From Lachnospiraceae bacterium (GTDB lineage: Bacteria; Bacillota; Clostridia; Lachnospirales; Lachnospiraceae), in assembly GCA_021199495.1 (NCBI GenBank), contig JAJQHY010000039.1, forward strand, positions 34,034 through 98,033: a DNA stretch of 64,000 bases, written 5' to 3'. Both the position numbers and the translations under genes were made by a program. Positions within the stretch are counted from its first letter, which is position 1. Each line of letters opens with the position of its first letter. Below are positions 36,267 through 45,714 of this stretch, one piece after another. Below the pieces are notes generated by a model, which was not told where the DNA came from, did no database searches, and was given only the letters and a program-made list of their open reading frames with translations.

Positions 36267-37241
36267 TTATTCATCCTTCGTGGACAGAAGTCTCATTACA
36301 ACTCTGCCCAATGTAAAGGTGATCAGGAACAGTATGACTGCGATCGCTGACGCGTAACCCATCTGGAAACGGATAAAGGCGTAGTCATACAAATGTGCCA
36401 CAATCGTATGCGCAGCATAATTCGGGCTGGGCATACCGGCTACGGAAACCGCGATATCAAACACACCGAACGCAGAGGTAATGGCATTGATAGCGCCGAA
36501 CAGAAGCTGCGGTTTCATCATCGGCAGAGTAATGTAAAACAGCTCCTGCAGCTTGGTGTGAATACCGTCCACAGCTGCCGCCTCATAATAATCTCTCGAT
36601 ACATTCTGCAAACCTGCCAGGAATACCAGGAAACCGGTACCCATGCTCATCCACAGAGAGATGAACATGACCACGCCCATGATATAGGTCGGATCCGTAT
36701 TCCACAAAATCGGCTCATCAATCAATCCCATATTCAGCAGAATATTATTCAGATAGCCGGAACGGTCGGAGGAGAAAATAACCATCCAGACAGAGGTCAT
36801 TGCCACGCCGCTGCAGATTGAGGGTGCATAGAAGGCCAGAGCAAATAACCGCTTGAACTTCAGCTGATTGATGACCCACGCTGCGAAAAATGAGAGCAGG
36901 TAGCCAACCGGGCCGGTGATCACAGCAAACTTCAGCGTATTGGCAAGCGCGATCGTAAATACATCATCGTTCAGCAGCAGATTTCGATAATTGCTGAAGC
37001 CTGCCCAGGTCGCCGGCTGCATCATATTGTAGTTGGTGAAGCTGGTCCCGATAGCCACCACCACAGGGGCGGCTATGAATACGGAAAACAGGATCAGAAA
37101 CGGGGCCAAAAATGCGTATCCGAGCCAGTTTTTCCTCCAGAAAATTACAATTCTTTCTTTTCTGCTCAGTCGCTCCCTTGCGTTATGCAACTCTATGGTA
37201 GCCGCTGTTTGTTGTTTTTTCTTTATTGCAATCTTACTCAT
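36267..37241 (-). CDS. sugar ABC transporter permease (MalF class)
   Basis: This 324-residue six-span permease has the EAA motif YEAAAVDGIHTKLQELFYITL. Its start overlaps the receptor stop by eight bases, a sign of translational coupling. The N-terminus is short and basic, unlike the long charged N-terminus of the second permease set in this block. It is paired with the 35371-36243 product. Confidence 0.9.
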   Translation of the reverse strand: MSKIAIKKKQQTAATIELHNARERLSRKERIVIFWRKNWLGYAFLAPFLILFSVFIAAPVVVAIGTSFTNYNMMQPATWAGFSNYRNLLLNDDVFTIALANTLKFAVITGPVGYLLSFFAAWVINQLKFKRLFALAFYAPSICSGVAMTSVWMVIFSSDRSGYLNNILLNMGLIDEPILWNTDPTYIMGVVMFISLWMSMGTGFLVFLAGLQNVSRDYYEAAAVDGIHTKLQELFYITLPMMKPQLLFGAINAITSAFGVFDIAVSVAGMPSPNYAAHTIVAHLYDYAFIRFQMGYASAIAVILFLITFTLGRVVMRLLSTKDE

Positions 37242-40203
37242 CGACAGTCACCCCATATTCTTCCTGCTTGGCCTTCATCTCACGGTTAATCTCCTTCACC
37301 GCGTTCTCCAAAGCGTCTCTGGCATCCCCGCCGCTGATAACGACTGTCGTCCAGGCGTTGGTGATATAACGAGTGGTCATGTAGCTGCCCAGAACGGTAG
37401 GCGTCTCCTGCGCCCATTCCCACATCACCTCGAAGGTCTCTATGTCCTCATCGCTCCAGTCAAGGCTTAAGAACGCTTCCTTATTGGCCGTGTTCCAGCG
37501 GGCCTCGGCGCCGATCAGGGCTTCCACTTCATTGGCAAACTGGGTCTGTACCTCAGTAGAGGTCCACCATTTTAAGAACTCCCAGGCTTCCTCCTGCTTC
37601 TCACTCTGACTTAAAATGACGTCGCCCCTGTCCGTAATAGCGCCGGCAGAACGGTCGATATAAGTATTGCCGTCCTCATCTGTCTTCTCCACGCCGGGTA
37701 AAGGAGCGATGCCCCATTTACCGGAGATCTCAGGTGCAGCCACCGACAGCTGCATATAAACATTGAAATCGCCTACACCGAGCGGCATGCTGCCGGAACG
37801 GAAATACTGATAGAAGTTGGCAGTCTCCGGTACGCCGTAGTTGGTGAACAGTTCCGTATACTCCTTAAAGGCCTGATAAGCTTGCGCTGTATCCAGAGCA
37901 GAGGAAAGTCCGTCTTCGGTATAGAAGCTTCCGCCGTTCTGGAACAGGAACTGGGTAAAGTCTCTGCCGAAGTAGAACTCCAGGCCGTTCTGGTACAGAG
38001 CCGGCAGAACATAATCATACAGATCCTGACGTGTCTCCGGCAGGTCAATTCCGTACTCAGACAGAAGATCCTTACGGTAGAACAGTACATTAATGTTCAT
38101 AGTCTCAGGCAGAGCATAGGTTCCATCGTTGTATTCGTAAGGCGTCAGCACCGCCTCCACAAACTGAGACTTAATTTCCTCAAAGTCATCAAACTGAGAC
38201 AGATCCACCGCCTGTTCACGGATAGCAAACTCTACAGGTGTGGTGCTGTCCACGCCGAGTGCCACATCCGGTGCGCGTCCTGACGTAATGGAAAGCATGA
38301 TGGCATTCACGTTGCCTGCATTCAGCTGGGTGGCAGGAACCACGTTCACCTGGATTGCAATTCCTGTGGACGGGGTGAAGTCCTCATCCGCCATTTCCTT
38401 GATAATCTCCGCATACTCTGTACTGCGGGCAATCCACACTGTGATGGTCTCTGTCACTTCCACATCATCGCTTAAGGTGCCGCCTACGTTGTCATAATCC
38501 TTGGAGAAGGAACTGACAAACTGTACCACCGTCGCCCAGGCCTTCTGGAAAATGTTGGAGTGAACACTCTTCCATTCCTCCTCGGGGCTGCCTACATCAA
38601 AGTAATCAATCATCAGAGGACCGCTCTGTAAATCTGTATACCACTGGCTCAGACTTTCCAGAGAATTCTCCAGGTCGGAAATTCTTCTGGCAATTCGGTA
38701 GGGATTGTCCAGCATCGCCTGAATCTGAGATTCAATCGTCAGGAAGTTATTGGCCATGGCAGGTGTCTTATTGGCCATGCTGCTGATCAGCTCATATTTT
38801 TCCTGCATGCTGTCCACCAGATATTCCATCCGTGACTGCAGATCGGAAATCTTATCAAAGAACTGATAGTCATAGTTGGGGTCAGGATCATCGCCGGTCA
38901 GCATGTTGATATCCAGCAGCATCTCAGAGAGAACCGAAATATCCTCCTCCAGGGACGCCAGGATCTCGGCCAGCTCACCAAACTTAACCGTCATGGTGAT
39001 GGTATGGGTACCGGCGGTCAGGTAGAACAGATAAGGATCACCGTCCTCATCACTCAGTGTTTCCAGGTACCAGTTGTTGCTGTAATCAAATTCATACTCG
39101 AGCAGCTCCTCAAAGGGCACCACGCCGTCAATAGCGATGGATCTGTAGGAAGGCAGACCATCGTTCCAGTTCTGCTTCACATACATGCCGATCTTGTACA
39201 GGCCGTCCTCTTCCACCGTGAACTCCCAGGTAATGCTCTGGTTGCCGGAGCGCCAGCGGTAGCCGCCCATAACGTTCAGCTTTCTGTTGGTGGTACTGGC
39301 AGGCGTCACTAACGGATCACCGTCATTGTCTCTGCGCAGGGTAACGTTATTTTTCTCTGTAGTGGTGGACTCAGCCTGGAAACGGACTGTTTCTACATCC
39401 GCACCAACCTCCGTGTAACCCGCCTCCTCATAGGAAGCCAGAACCTCTTCATAGGTCTGGTATACGGCAGGAGCTGCCAGACGGATGCCGCCGATATACA
39501 TATCTACTTTATTATAAATCAGACGGATGGTGTGCTCACCGGCAGTTAAGGCAAACAGGAACGAATCAGAGCTGACACCAGTGGTATCGATCACACCCTG
39601 GGTGCGCCAGCCGTTGATTGCCACCTGCGCCGGACGCGTTTCATCGCCCACACTGTTGACAACCGGTTCTCCCTCGTCCTCGAAAAAACGATAGAAAACC
39701 AGGTTCGAGCACTCCTCAAAGGGCATTTCATCATCGACATAAAGAATCCGCTTGCCGGGATCTGTGCTGGTAGGATCCAGATAATAATCAAACTCCAGCT
39801 GGTAGAGGCCGTCCTCCGGAACAGTGACGGTAAACTCTATATACTCGGAATCACTCCCCGAAAGAATCGCGTCCACGCCTTCATACTCTGCGACTTCCAG
39901 CGCGTCGCCGTTCTCATCCGTGACGCTCTCCAGCGGCACTTCAATATCCTCTGTGGCATAATCCACGGAGGCAACGACTGAGGATTCGTAATTGACATAG
40001 GCGGGTGTGTCGTCCGAAGAGCCGTACTTCCACTCCACTTCCACGCCGTCAAAGCCGGTATATTTCTCGCTCAACGGCTGACCGGCTGTGCTTGCGTCCA
40101 CGTCCGTGGGAGAAATGATGCTCAGCATCATCAGTCCGGCCGCGGCAAGTGCAACTCCTCTCTTAAGTAAATTTTTCCACTGTTTCCGATGGGCACTTTT
40201 CAT
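37234..40203 (-). CDS. oversized sugar-binding protein with two N-terminal carbohydrate-binding-like modules
   Basis: This 989-residue protein has a signal peptide without a lipobox Cys (LLKRGVALAAAGLMMLSII). Two tandem beta-sandwich modules (about 55-290 and 300-430) share the pattern F.V.EDGLY...MPFEE...LTAG.HTI, as in carbohydrate-binding modules. A helical region (about 430-600) precedes a standard receptor domain (about 610-989) with PDVALGVDSTTPVEFAIRE and FLKWWTSTEVQTQFANE. Typical receptors are 420-560 residues, so this fusion is notable. The start was set to ATG 40203 after AGGGAGGGG; a longer frame upstream lacks a site. It may dock polymer and receptor domain together. No confident promoter was found in the AT-rich region before it. 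Confidence 0.88.
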   Translation of the reverse strand: MKSAHRKQWKNLLKRGVALAAAGLMMLSIISPTDVDASTAGQPLSEKYTGFDGVEVEWKYGSSDDTPAYVNYESSVVASVDYATEDIEVPLESVTDENGDALEVAEYEGVDAILSGSDSEYIEFTVTVPEDGLYQLEFDYYLDPTSTDPGKRILYVDDEMPFEECSNLVFYRFFEDEGEPVVNSVGDETRPAQVAINGWRTQGVIDTTGVSSDSFLFALTAGEHTIRLIYNKVDMYIGGIRLAAPAVYQTYEEVLASYEEAGYTEVGADVETVRFQAESTTTEKNNVTLRRDNDGDPLVTPASTTNRKLNVMGGYRWRSGNQSITWEFTVEEDGLYKIGMYVKQNWNDGLPSYRSIAIDGVVPFEELLEYEFDYSNNWYLETLSDEDGDPYLFYLTAGTHTITMTVKFGELAEILASLEEDISVLSEMLLDINMLTGDDPDPNYDYQFFDKISDLQSRMEYLVDSMQEKYELISSMANKTPAMANNFLTIESQIQAMLDNPYRIARRISDLENSLESLSQWYTDLQSGPLMIDYFDVGSPEEEWKSVHSNIFQKAWATVVQFVSSFSKDYDNVGGTLSDDVEVTETITVWIARSTEYAEIIKEMADEDFTPSTGIAIQVNVVPATQLNAGNVNAIMLSITSGRAPDVALGVDSTTPVEFAIREQAVDLSQFDDFEEIKSQFVEAVLTPYEYNDGTYALPETMNINVLFYRKDLLSEYGIDLPETRQDLYDYVLPALYQNGLEFYFGRDFTQFLFQNGGSFYTEDGLSSALDTAQAYQAFKEYTELFTNYGVPETANFYQYFRSGSMPLGVGDFNVYMQLSVAAPEISGKWGIAPLPGVEKTDEDGNTYIDRSAGAITDRGDVILSQSEKQEEAWEFLKWWTSTEVQTQFANEVEALIGAEARWNTANKEAFLSLDWSDEDIETFEVMWEWAQETPTVLGSYMTTRYITNAWTTVVISGGDARDALENAVKEINREMKAKQEEYGVTVDE

Positions 40204-40544
40204 CCGTGTCCCCTCCCTGCTGTTCAAAACGTCTGTTAACGGTTTCCTGTGTCTCGAGTCATATACACAACTCCATTCATACATTCTATTTCATTATCAC
40301 CAAAGCTTCAATTCAATTTCTTCCTTTTTTTGTCGAAAATGCATTCATTTCTTACTTTTTTCACATTTTTTTCATCTTCAAAACACATTTTTTTCTCATT
40401 TATTTCCGTCCTTTTCATTTTCCGATTGTTATTTTAGACAACAAAAAGCAGTCCGGACCGCAGACTTTCGTGCAAAAATGTCAAATACACAAAATCTGTG
40501 GTCCGGACTGCTTCAAAATCCGCACGGACGCGTTTTTATCTGTT
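40204..40544. other. intergenic region before the large receptor gene
   Basis: The distal part is the terminator of the YesL-like gene. The rest (40204-40440) is AT-rich and A/G-rich on the minus strand, and probably holds the receptor promoter. A GATAAT-like -10 is visible, but no matching -35 was found. Confidence 0.4.
40443..40513 (-). terminator. terminator of the YesL-like gene, long stem with 30-base loop
   Basis: AAGCAGTCCGGACC-G-CAGA (40446-40464) pairs with TCTG-T-GGTCCGGACTGCTT (40495-40513), 18 of 19 positions, and five T follow on the minus strand. The 30-base loop is unusually large. The core AGTCCGGACT is itself palindromic. It lies 32 bp after the yesL stop. Confidence 0.75.
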
Positions 40545-41225
40545 TTACTGGACGAAGTCGTCATCGTCGCTCAGCCAGCCGCTTTTGGCTCCTTCCCCGT
40601 TATCTTTCCCATCGGTACCCTCAATCTGTGCAAAGACCTTCGCATACATCCTGCACTGAATGTACGCCGGGACGGTCAGACCAAACAGGATACAGATGGG
40701 AAGTCCCCAGCTGATCAGCAGCATAACCGGTATGGGCAGAAGAAATACAACCACCATCAGCACCGTCCTGATCGGATGGGTCAGACCCACCAGCATGGAA
40801 TTTTTCATAGTGATCCGGATGGGATTTAAATATCGGGACTGCATCACGAAAACCCAGACGAAGCTGATCAGCCAGATGACGGCAATAATGATGACCACGA
40901 TCTGAATGATCGTATTCATCTCCAGGACACCCTGATTTAAGACATACTGGTCAATTCCCAGTATCAGCAGTATGAGCAGATAAGCCAGCCACATCAGCGT
41001 GCTCTGCCTGAAGTTTTTCTTAAAAAATCCGAAATAGCTTCTGATGATGTAACCCTCGTCATTTTTATAGAGGCGGTACATCATGAAATGCATGGCTGAA
41101 AAGCTGGCTCCGATCGTAATAATCGGAATGGAACATAGAAGAGTCAGTATGTTGACCAGCATCAGATCGAACAGCTTGCTCAGTGCCTTCATCCATTTGC
41201 TGTCCATGTTAAAAAAGCCTTCCAT
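40545..41225 (-). CDS. yesL: YesL-family (DUF624) membrane protein
   Basis: This 226-residue protein has five to six membrane spans and the family start FFNMDSKWMKALSKLFDLMLVN. Proteins of this family sit next to LplABC/YesOPQ-type transporters and rhamnogalacturonan genes; their role is unknown. ATG 41225 has AAGGGAG upstream. It lies between the GntR regulator and the large receptor gene, and ends at a strong terminator, so the receptor is transcribed separately. The C-terminus is acidic and ends in DDDDFVQ. Confidence 0.85.
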   Translation of the reverse strand: MEGFFNMDSKWMKALSKLFDLMLVNILTLLCSIPIITIGASFSAMHFMMYRLYKNDEGYIIRSYFGFFKKNFRQSTLMWLAYLLILLILGIDQYVLNQGVLEMNTIIQIVVIIIAVIWLISFVWVFVMQSRYLNPIRITMKNSMLVGLTHPIRTVLMVVVFLLPIPVMLLISWGLPICILFGLTVPAYIQCRMYAKVFAQIEGTDGKDNGEGAKSGWLSDDDDFVQ

Positions 41226-41297
41226 TTCTGCTCCCTTCTTCCTTCGTTCCCGGTCGGTATGACCGTCGCTCCCGTCCTGCTTGCGTTGCTTCCCGGA

Positions 41298-41984
41298 TTA
41301 CTCCGGATAGGTCTGATCCAGTCCCCTTGCCAGAATATTATTGTAGGCGTTAATCATGTGTTCGTGCGCCAGTTTTTCAGCAAGTTCCTTATCTTTATTT
41401 CTGATCGCGTTTAAGATTTCCTCGTGCTCCCTGTTGGAAGCAATGCCGCGATCCAGATCAGCCAGCGTCTTACGACGGATGCCAATCACATACTGGTGAA
41501 AATCCGTCAGCTGATGCGCCAGCATCTTACTGCCGCAGGCTTCGTATAAAATATCATGAAACTGATTGTCCAAAGCGGTCAGATGCTCCGTATTGCCCCG
41601 GTCGGTATGAAATCTCGCCAGATAAATATTCTCCTCCAGAGCGTCGATCTGCTCCTTCGTAATGTTGTCGCAGCACCACCTGGCGCACAGGCCCTCGAGA
41701 AGAGAACGCATCTCATAAATATCATGCACGTCCTTTCTGGTGATACCAGTCACGTAAGTGCCTTTGTTGGGGATAATCTGGATCAGGCCCTCCAGCTCCA
41801 GCTGCCGGAACGCCTCCCGCACCGGCGTGCGGCTGACGCCCATCTCCTCACCGATTGCTACTTCCTTTAATTCTTCGTGTTCCTTGTACTTGCCGCTGAG
41901 AATATTGTCCCGGATCTGATGAAAGACCCGCCCCCTTAAGGAATTTCTGTCGTTCATATCCCCAGCTGTTTCTCTGTTGGTCAC
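41298..41984 (-). CDS. GntR-family regulator, FCD subfamily
   Basis: This 228-residue protein has an N-terminal winged helix (about 15-80; VAIGEEMGVSRTPVREAFRQL). The all-helical FCD ligand domain follows, with metal-site residues (DNQFHDILYEA; HEHMINAY). FCD regulators usually sense sugar acids or other carboxylates. The start is GTG 41984 with GGGGAGG six bases upstream, better than the internal ATG at 41957. It has a strong promoter and lies 72 bp before yesL, so it likely governs the uptake block. Confidence 0.92.
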   Translation of the reverse strand: MTNRETAGDMNDRNSLRGRVFHQIRDNILSGKYKEHEELKEVAIGEEMGVSRTPVREAFRQLELEGLIQIIPNKGTYVTGITRKDVHDIYEMRSLLEGLCARWCCDNITKEQIDALEENIYLARFHTDRGNTEHLTALDNQFHDILYEACGSKMLAHQLTDFHQYVIGIRRKTLADLDRGIASNREHEEILNAIRNKDKELAEKLAHEHMINAYNNILARGLDQTYPE

Positions 41985-42101
41985 TATCTGCCTCCCCTAT
42001 ATATTCAGTGATACAGGACCGGTTCCCTGACTATGCGAAGAATAGCCACATAAACTGGCTGTTTCCGGTTTTCACACCGTCCGCATGCACTGTATTACCG
42101 T

Positions 42102-42130
42102 ATTATAATATAAGCGCGAAATCTTTTCAA
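42102..42130 (-). promoter_or_regulatory. promoter of the GntR regulator
   Basis: On the minus strand TTGAAA (42130-42125), a 17-bp spacer and a perfect TATAAT (42107-42102) lie about 120 bp before the start. Confidence 0.7.
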
Positions 42131-42144
42131 CGCTTTTTTCATTC

Positions 42145-42172
42145 ACAAATTCCCCTGTTACCTCATAACATA
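42145..42172 (+). promoter_or_regulatory. sigma-K-like (mother-cell) promoter of the Cys-rich gene
   Basis: AC (42145-42146), 17 bp and CATAACATA (42164-42172) fit the sigma-K pattern AC-N17-CATANNNTA. It lies 31 bp before the start codon of a Cys-rich, coat-like protein. It is divergent to the GntR promoter. Confidence 0.5.
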
Positions 42173-42202
42173 AAGCATAACCTTGATTTTGGAGGTATCC
42201 TC

Positions 42203-42451
42203 ATGAGTGATCTGACAAACGGGTGCGGCTGCGGCTCCACCAGCACCTACACCACCAACAGCTGCAGCACCGGATCCAACAGCTGTCTCTGGATTATCCT
42301 TCTGCTGCTCTTCTGCGGCGGCGGGTGCGGCTGTGGCTGCGGAAACGGAACCAGCACCAACAGTCTGTTCGGTACTAACAACAGCTGCGAATGGATCATT
42401 ATCCTGCTGCTTTGCTGCGGCTGCCTTGGAAACAACGGCTGCGGCTGCTGA
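42203..42451 (+). CDS. small Cys/Gly-rich protein (chorion-class high-cysteine HCB-like)
   Basis: This 82-residue protein has 14 Cys, mostly in GCGCG and CCGC clusters. Two copies of an NSC(L/E)WII(L)LLL hydrophobic stretch alternate with Gly/Cys runs. Similar short proteins in Lachnospiraceae are annotated as chorion-class HCB protein 13. The start is ATG 42203 with GGAGG upstream; an open frame before it is not coding. A sigma-K-like promoter suggests mother-cell expression and a spore coat or exosporium role. The Cys clusters may cross-link or bind metal. The function is inferred. Confidence 0.78.
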   Translation: MSDLTNGCGCGSTSTYTTNSCSTGSNSCLWIILLLLFCGGGCGCGCGNGTSTNSLFGTNNSCEWIIILLLCCGCLGNNGCGC

Positions 42452-42463
42452 TTGATGCGGCGC

Positions 42464-42485
42464 GGGGCGGCTGTCCGGCCGCCCC
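42464..42485. repeat. GC-rich hairpin after the Cys-rich gene
   Basis: GGGGCGGC and GCCGCCCC form an 8-bp perfect stem with a 6-base loop, just after the stop. There is no T-run, so termination is doubtful. Confidence 0.45.
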
Positions 42486-42565
42486 ATTCCCGGATAAAAC
42501 GTATATTCCGCCATTTCCTCTCATAAGATTGTATAAAACCCTTCCGGGAAGCGAGGAGATACCGG

Positions 42566-42805
42566 ATGAACGACCTGACCGGACTTAAGGAAAAGCTTGA
42601 AGCGTTTGATAAACTGCTGCAGGCTCTGATTCCCTTCGTCTCCCCGCCCGCGCAAAGACGTCTCGAACAGCTTCGACAGACACTACAGCCTTTTTCACAG
42701 CTGCAGGAAATGATGGAGATGCTTAAGGTTGTGAACGCCATGCAGGATCTGAGCTCTGCCTCCGACGAGGGAAATACGAATCCGGAAGATGATCACGAAA
42801 CATAA
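42566..42805 (+). CDS. small hypothetical protein
   Basis: This 79-residue protein is mostly predicted alpha-helix (LEAFDKLLQALIPFVSPPAQ, QLQEMMEMLKVV) with an acidic tail. It starts at ATG 42566 with GAGGAG seven bases upstream, 114 bp after the Cys-rich gene. There are no Cys residues and no membrane spans. The helical, amphipathic character fits a partner or scaffold protein. I do not recognise the family. It may be co-expressed with the Cys-rich gene. Confidence 0.6.
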   Translation: MNDLTGLKEKLEAFDKLLQALIPFVSPPAQRRLEQLRQTLQPFSQLQEMMEMLKVVNAMQDLSSASDEGNTNPEDDHET

Positions 42806-42901
42806 ATCCGCAAAGCATGAACCTGTAAAACATAAGCCCATCCCAAAAAAAGAAAGCAAGGCGTAATACTCAAAAATCAGCAGAGCTTTTATTGCGACCA
42901 G

Positions 42902-42920
42902 TGCCGCCGGTAAGGCGGCA
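42902..42920. repeat. hairpin just before the 42935 start
   Basis: TGCCGCC and GGCGGCA with a 5-base loop lie 3 bases before the ribosome binding site (GGAG) of the next gene. It could affect translation or mRNA stability. Confidence 0.4.
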
Positions 42921-42934
42921 GAATGGAGATTGAT

Positions 42935-43207
42935 ATGGAAAAACCGGCATGGATGCAGGATCCGGCTCTGAAAGAAGTCCCGTCAGAAAAGCTGGAGCTT
43001 CTCTCAGAGATTTATGAAAAATCAAAAGGAAAAAACCAGAAGGAGCTGATGGCGTACTTTGTGCAGATTTCCCGCAGACAGCAGGGCAAAGACGCGCTGA
43101 CCTTTTCAAAGGAGGAGCTGTCTCTGATTTTCAATACAATTAAAAAATACGCCACGCGTGAGGAACAGGAAAAAATTGAGAAAATGCTGGAAAAGAGACT
43201 GCACTGA
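42935..43207 (+). CDS. small hypothetical helical protein
   Basis: This 90-residue, highly charged, helical protein includes KLELLSEIYEKSKGKNQKEL and REEQEKIEKMLEKRL. It starts at ATG 42935, chosen because GGAG lies six bases upstream; an in-frame ATG at 42923 is weaker. I see small proteins of this type as conserved in Clostridia, but cannot name a function. It ends at a bidirectional terminator shared with leuS. Confidence 0.62.
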   Translation: MEKPAWMQDPALKEVPSEKLELLSEIYEKSKGKNQKELMAYFVQISRRQQGKDALTFSKEELSLIFNTIKKYATREEQEKIEKMLEKRLH

Positions 43208-43213
43208 AAAATA

Positions 43214-43250
43214 CCCTCCCCAACTTTTCTCAAGGTCAGGGAGGGAAAGC
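43214..43250. terminator. bidirectional terminator between the 90-residue gene and leuS
   Basis: CCCTCCC (43214-43220) and GGGAGGG (43239-43245), loop 18 bases. T-rich stretches follow on both strands (TATTTTTC on minus, ATTTTTATTT a few bases on for plus). It lies between the ends of two convergent genes. Confidence 0.7.
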
Positions 43251-43254
43251 ATTT

Positions 43255-45663
43255 TTATTTCACTACAATATTGACCAGTCTGCCGGGCACGAAGATTTCC
43301 TTGACAATGGTCTTACCGGCGATCTTGTCGGCCAGGGCCTCCTTCGCCGCGGTAAGAGCGGTCTCCTTATCTGCATCGGCTGCAACGGTGATGGTACCGC
43401 GCAGCTTGCCGTTCACCTGGAGTGCGATCTCGACCATATCCTCTTTGGTTTTCTCCTCATCATAGGTGGGCCAGGTCTGCTGATAAAGGCGTCCCTCATA
43501 TCCGACGGTCTGCCAGATTTCCTCGGTAATGTGCGGCGCTACCGGATTTAAGAGAAGAAGGAATGTGCGAAACTCCGCCCGGTTGATGCTGCCCTTTTTG
43601 TAAAAATCATTAATCAGGGACATCATGGCCGCGATGGCGGTGTTGTATTTCAGGTTCTCATAGTCGCTGTCCACCTTCTTGATGGTCTGATGCATTTTGG
43701 TGGTCATGTCCTTAGAGTATACATCGCCGTCCACCAGAATATCCTGCAGCTTCCAGACTCTCTCTAAGAATCTGCGGCAGCCCTGAACGCCCTTCTCGCT
43801 CCAGGAGGCGCTCAAATCAAAGGCGCCGATGAACATCTCATAAGTGCGCAGCGTGTCCGCGCCATAATCTCTGACAATATCGTCCGGATTGACAACATTG
43901 CCTCTGGATTTGGACATCTTCTGGTTGTCCTCGCCGAGAATCATGCCATGGCTGGTGCGCTTCTGATAGGGCTCCCTGGTCGGCACCACACCCTCGTCAT
44001 AGAGGAATTTGTGCCAGAAGCGGGAGTACAGAAGGTGGAGGGTTGTGTGCTCCATGCCGCCGTTGTACCAGTCGACAGGCAGCCAGTAATTTAACGCCTC
44101 CTGGCTTGCCAGCTCCTTGTCATTGTTCGGGTCGGTATAGCGCAGGAAATACCAGCTGGAACCGGCCCACTGGGGCATGGTATCGGTCTCGCGCTTCGCG
44201 GGGCCTCCGCAGCAGGGGCATGAAGTATTCACCCAGTCTGTCATGGCGGCCAGAGGCGACTCACCGTTGTCGGTCGGCATATAGCTCTCCACATCAGGAA
44301 GCTCTAAGGGCAGCTCACTCTCCGGGAGCGGAACATAGCCGCACTTTTCGCACTTCACGATCGGGATAGGCTCGCCCCAGTAACGCTGTCTGGAGAAGAC
44401 CCAGTCGCGGAGCTTGAAGTTGACCTTCCGATGACCGATCTGCTTCTCCTCCAGGTAGTCGATCATGGCCTTTTTGGCATCGGCAACCTCCATTCCATTC
44501 AGGAAGCCGGAATTGACCAGAATTCCTGTGGAAACATTTGTAAACGCTTCGTTCTGCACGTCGCCGCCGGCAACCACCTCAATGATGGGCAGGTTGAACT
44601 TTTTGGCAAACTCCCAGTCACGGGTATCATGGGCAGGCACAGCCATAATGGCGCCGGTGCCGTAGCTCATCAGGACATAGTCGGAAACCCAGACGGGAAT
44701 CTCCTTGCCGTTCACGGGATTGATGGCCGTGATGCCGTCAATCGCCACGCCGGTCTTATCCTTGGCAAGCTCGGTACGCTCAAAGTCGCTCTTTCTGCCG
44801 GCCTGCTCTCTGTAGGTGATAATCTCGTCGTAGTTTTTAATTTCATCTTTATATTTGTCAATCAGCGGATGCTCCGGCGAAACAACCATGTAAGTCGCGC
44901 CGAATAGGGTGTCCGGTCTCGTGGTGTACACGGTCAGAATCTCGTCCTTACCCGCGAGCTTGAAGTCCACCTCCGCGCCCTCGGAACGGCCGATCCAGTT
45001 TTTCTGAGAGACCTTGATTTTCTCCACATAATCGACGTCGTCCAGGTCGGAAATCAGTCTGTCGGCGTAGGCGGTAATTTTCAGCATCCACTGGCTCTTC
45101 ACCTTACGGATGACAGGGCTGCCGCAGCGCTCGCAGACGCCGTTTACCACTTCCTCATTGGCCAGACCTACCTTGCAGGAGGTGCACCAGTTGATGGGCA
45201 TTTCCGCTTTATACGCCAGTCCGGCTTTGAATAATTTGAGGAAAATCCACTGGGTCCACTTATAATAATTAGGGTCGGTGGTGTTGATCTCACGATCCCA
45301 GTCAAAGGAATAGCCCAGGGAATGGAGCTGTCCCTTGAAACGGTTGACGTTGTTCTTCGTCACGATCTTCGGATGGATTTTATTGGAGATCGCGTAATTC
45401 TCCGTGGGGAGCCCAAAGGCATCCCAGCCCATGGGATAAAGGACGTTATAGCCCTGCATTCTGCGCTTGCGCGCCACGATATCCAGCGCCGTGTAAGGTC
45501 TCGGATGACCCACATGCAGTCCCTGTCCCGACGGATAAGGGAACTCCACCAGCGCGTAATACTTCGGTTTTGTATAGTCATTCACCGCGGCGAAGGCCTT
45601 CTCGTCGTCCCAGATCTTCTGCCACTTGCTCTCAACTTCATGATGATTATAAGGTACTGACAT
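43255..45663 (-). CDS. leuS: leucyl-tRNA synthetase
   Basis: This 802-residue class I synthetase charges tRNA-Leu. HVGH (50-53, the HIGH motif), a zinc-type CxxC region (CTSCK...CERCG), the editing domain and KMSKS are all present, so it is complete. The start was set to ATG 45663 because AAGGAG lies nine bases upstream; a longer frame would need TTG within that site. It has its own sigma-A promoter, and no T-box leader fits in the 100-bp gap to coaX. It lies two genes downstream of the LeuA-AraC fusion gene, so leucine genes cluster here. Confidence 0.97.
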   Translation of the reverse strand: MSVPYNHHEVESKWQKIWDDEKAFAAVNDYTKPKYYALVEFPYPSGQGLHVGHPRPYTALDIVARKRRMQGYNVLYPMGWDAFGLPTENYAISNKIHPKIVTKNNVNRFKGQLHSLGYSFDWDREINTTDPNYYKWTQWIFLKLFKAGLAYKAEMPINWCTSCKVGLANEEVVNGVCERCGSPVIRKVKSQWMLKITAYADRLISDLDDVDYVEKIKVSQKNWIGRSEGAEVDFKLAGKDEILTVYTTRPDTLFGATYMVVSPEHPLIDKYKDEIKNYDEIITYREQAGRKSDFERTELAKDKTGVAIDGITAINPVNGKEIPVWVSDYVLMSYGTGAIMAVPAHDTRDWEFAKKFNLPIIEVVAGGDVQNEAFTNVSTGILVNSGFLNGMEVADAKKAMIDYLEEKQIGHRKVNFKLRDWVFSRQRYWGEPIPIVKCEKCGYVPLPESELPLELPDVESYMPTDNGESPLAAMTDWVNTSCPCCGGPAKRETDTMPQWAGSSWYFLRYTDPNNDKELASQEALNYWLPVDWYNGGMEHTTLHLLYSRFWHKFLYDEGVVPTREPYQKRTSHGMILGEDNQKMSKSRGNVVNPDDIVRDYGADTLRTYEMFIGAFDLSASWSEKGVQGCRRFLERVWKLQDILVDGDVYSKDMTTKMHQTIKKVDSDYENLKYNTAIAAMMSLINDFYKKGSINRAEFRTFLLLLNPVAPHITEEIWQTVGYEGRLYQQTWPTYDEEKTKEDMVEIALQVNGKLRGTITVAADADKETALTAAKEALADKIAGKTIVKEIFVPGRLVNIVVK

Positions 45664-45714
45664 TTTACTTATCTCCTTCTGTGCCAATTCACAGCCCTTT
45701 TTACTGCCTCAATC

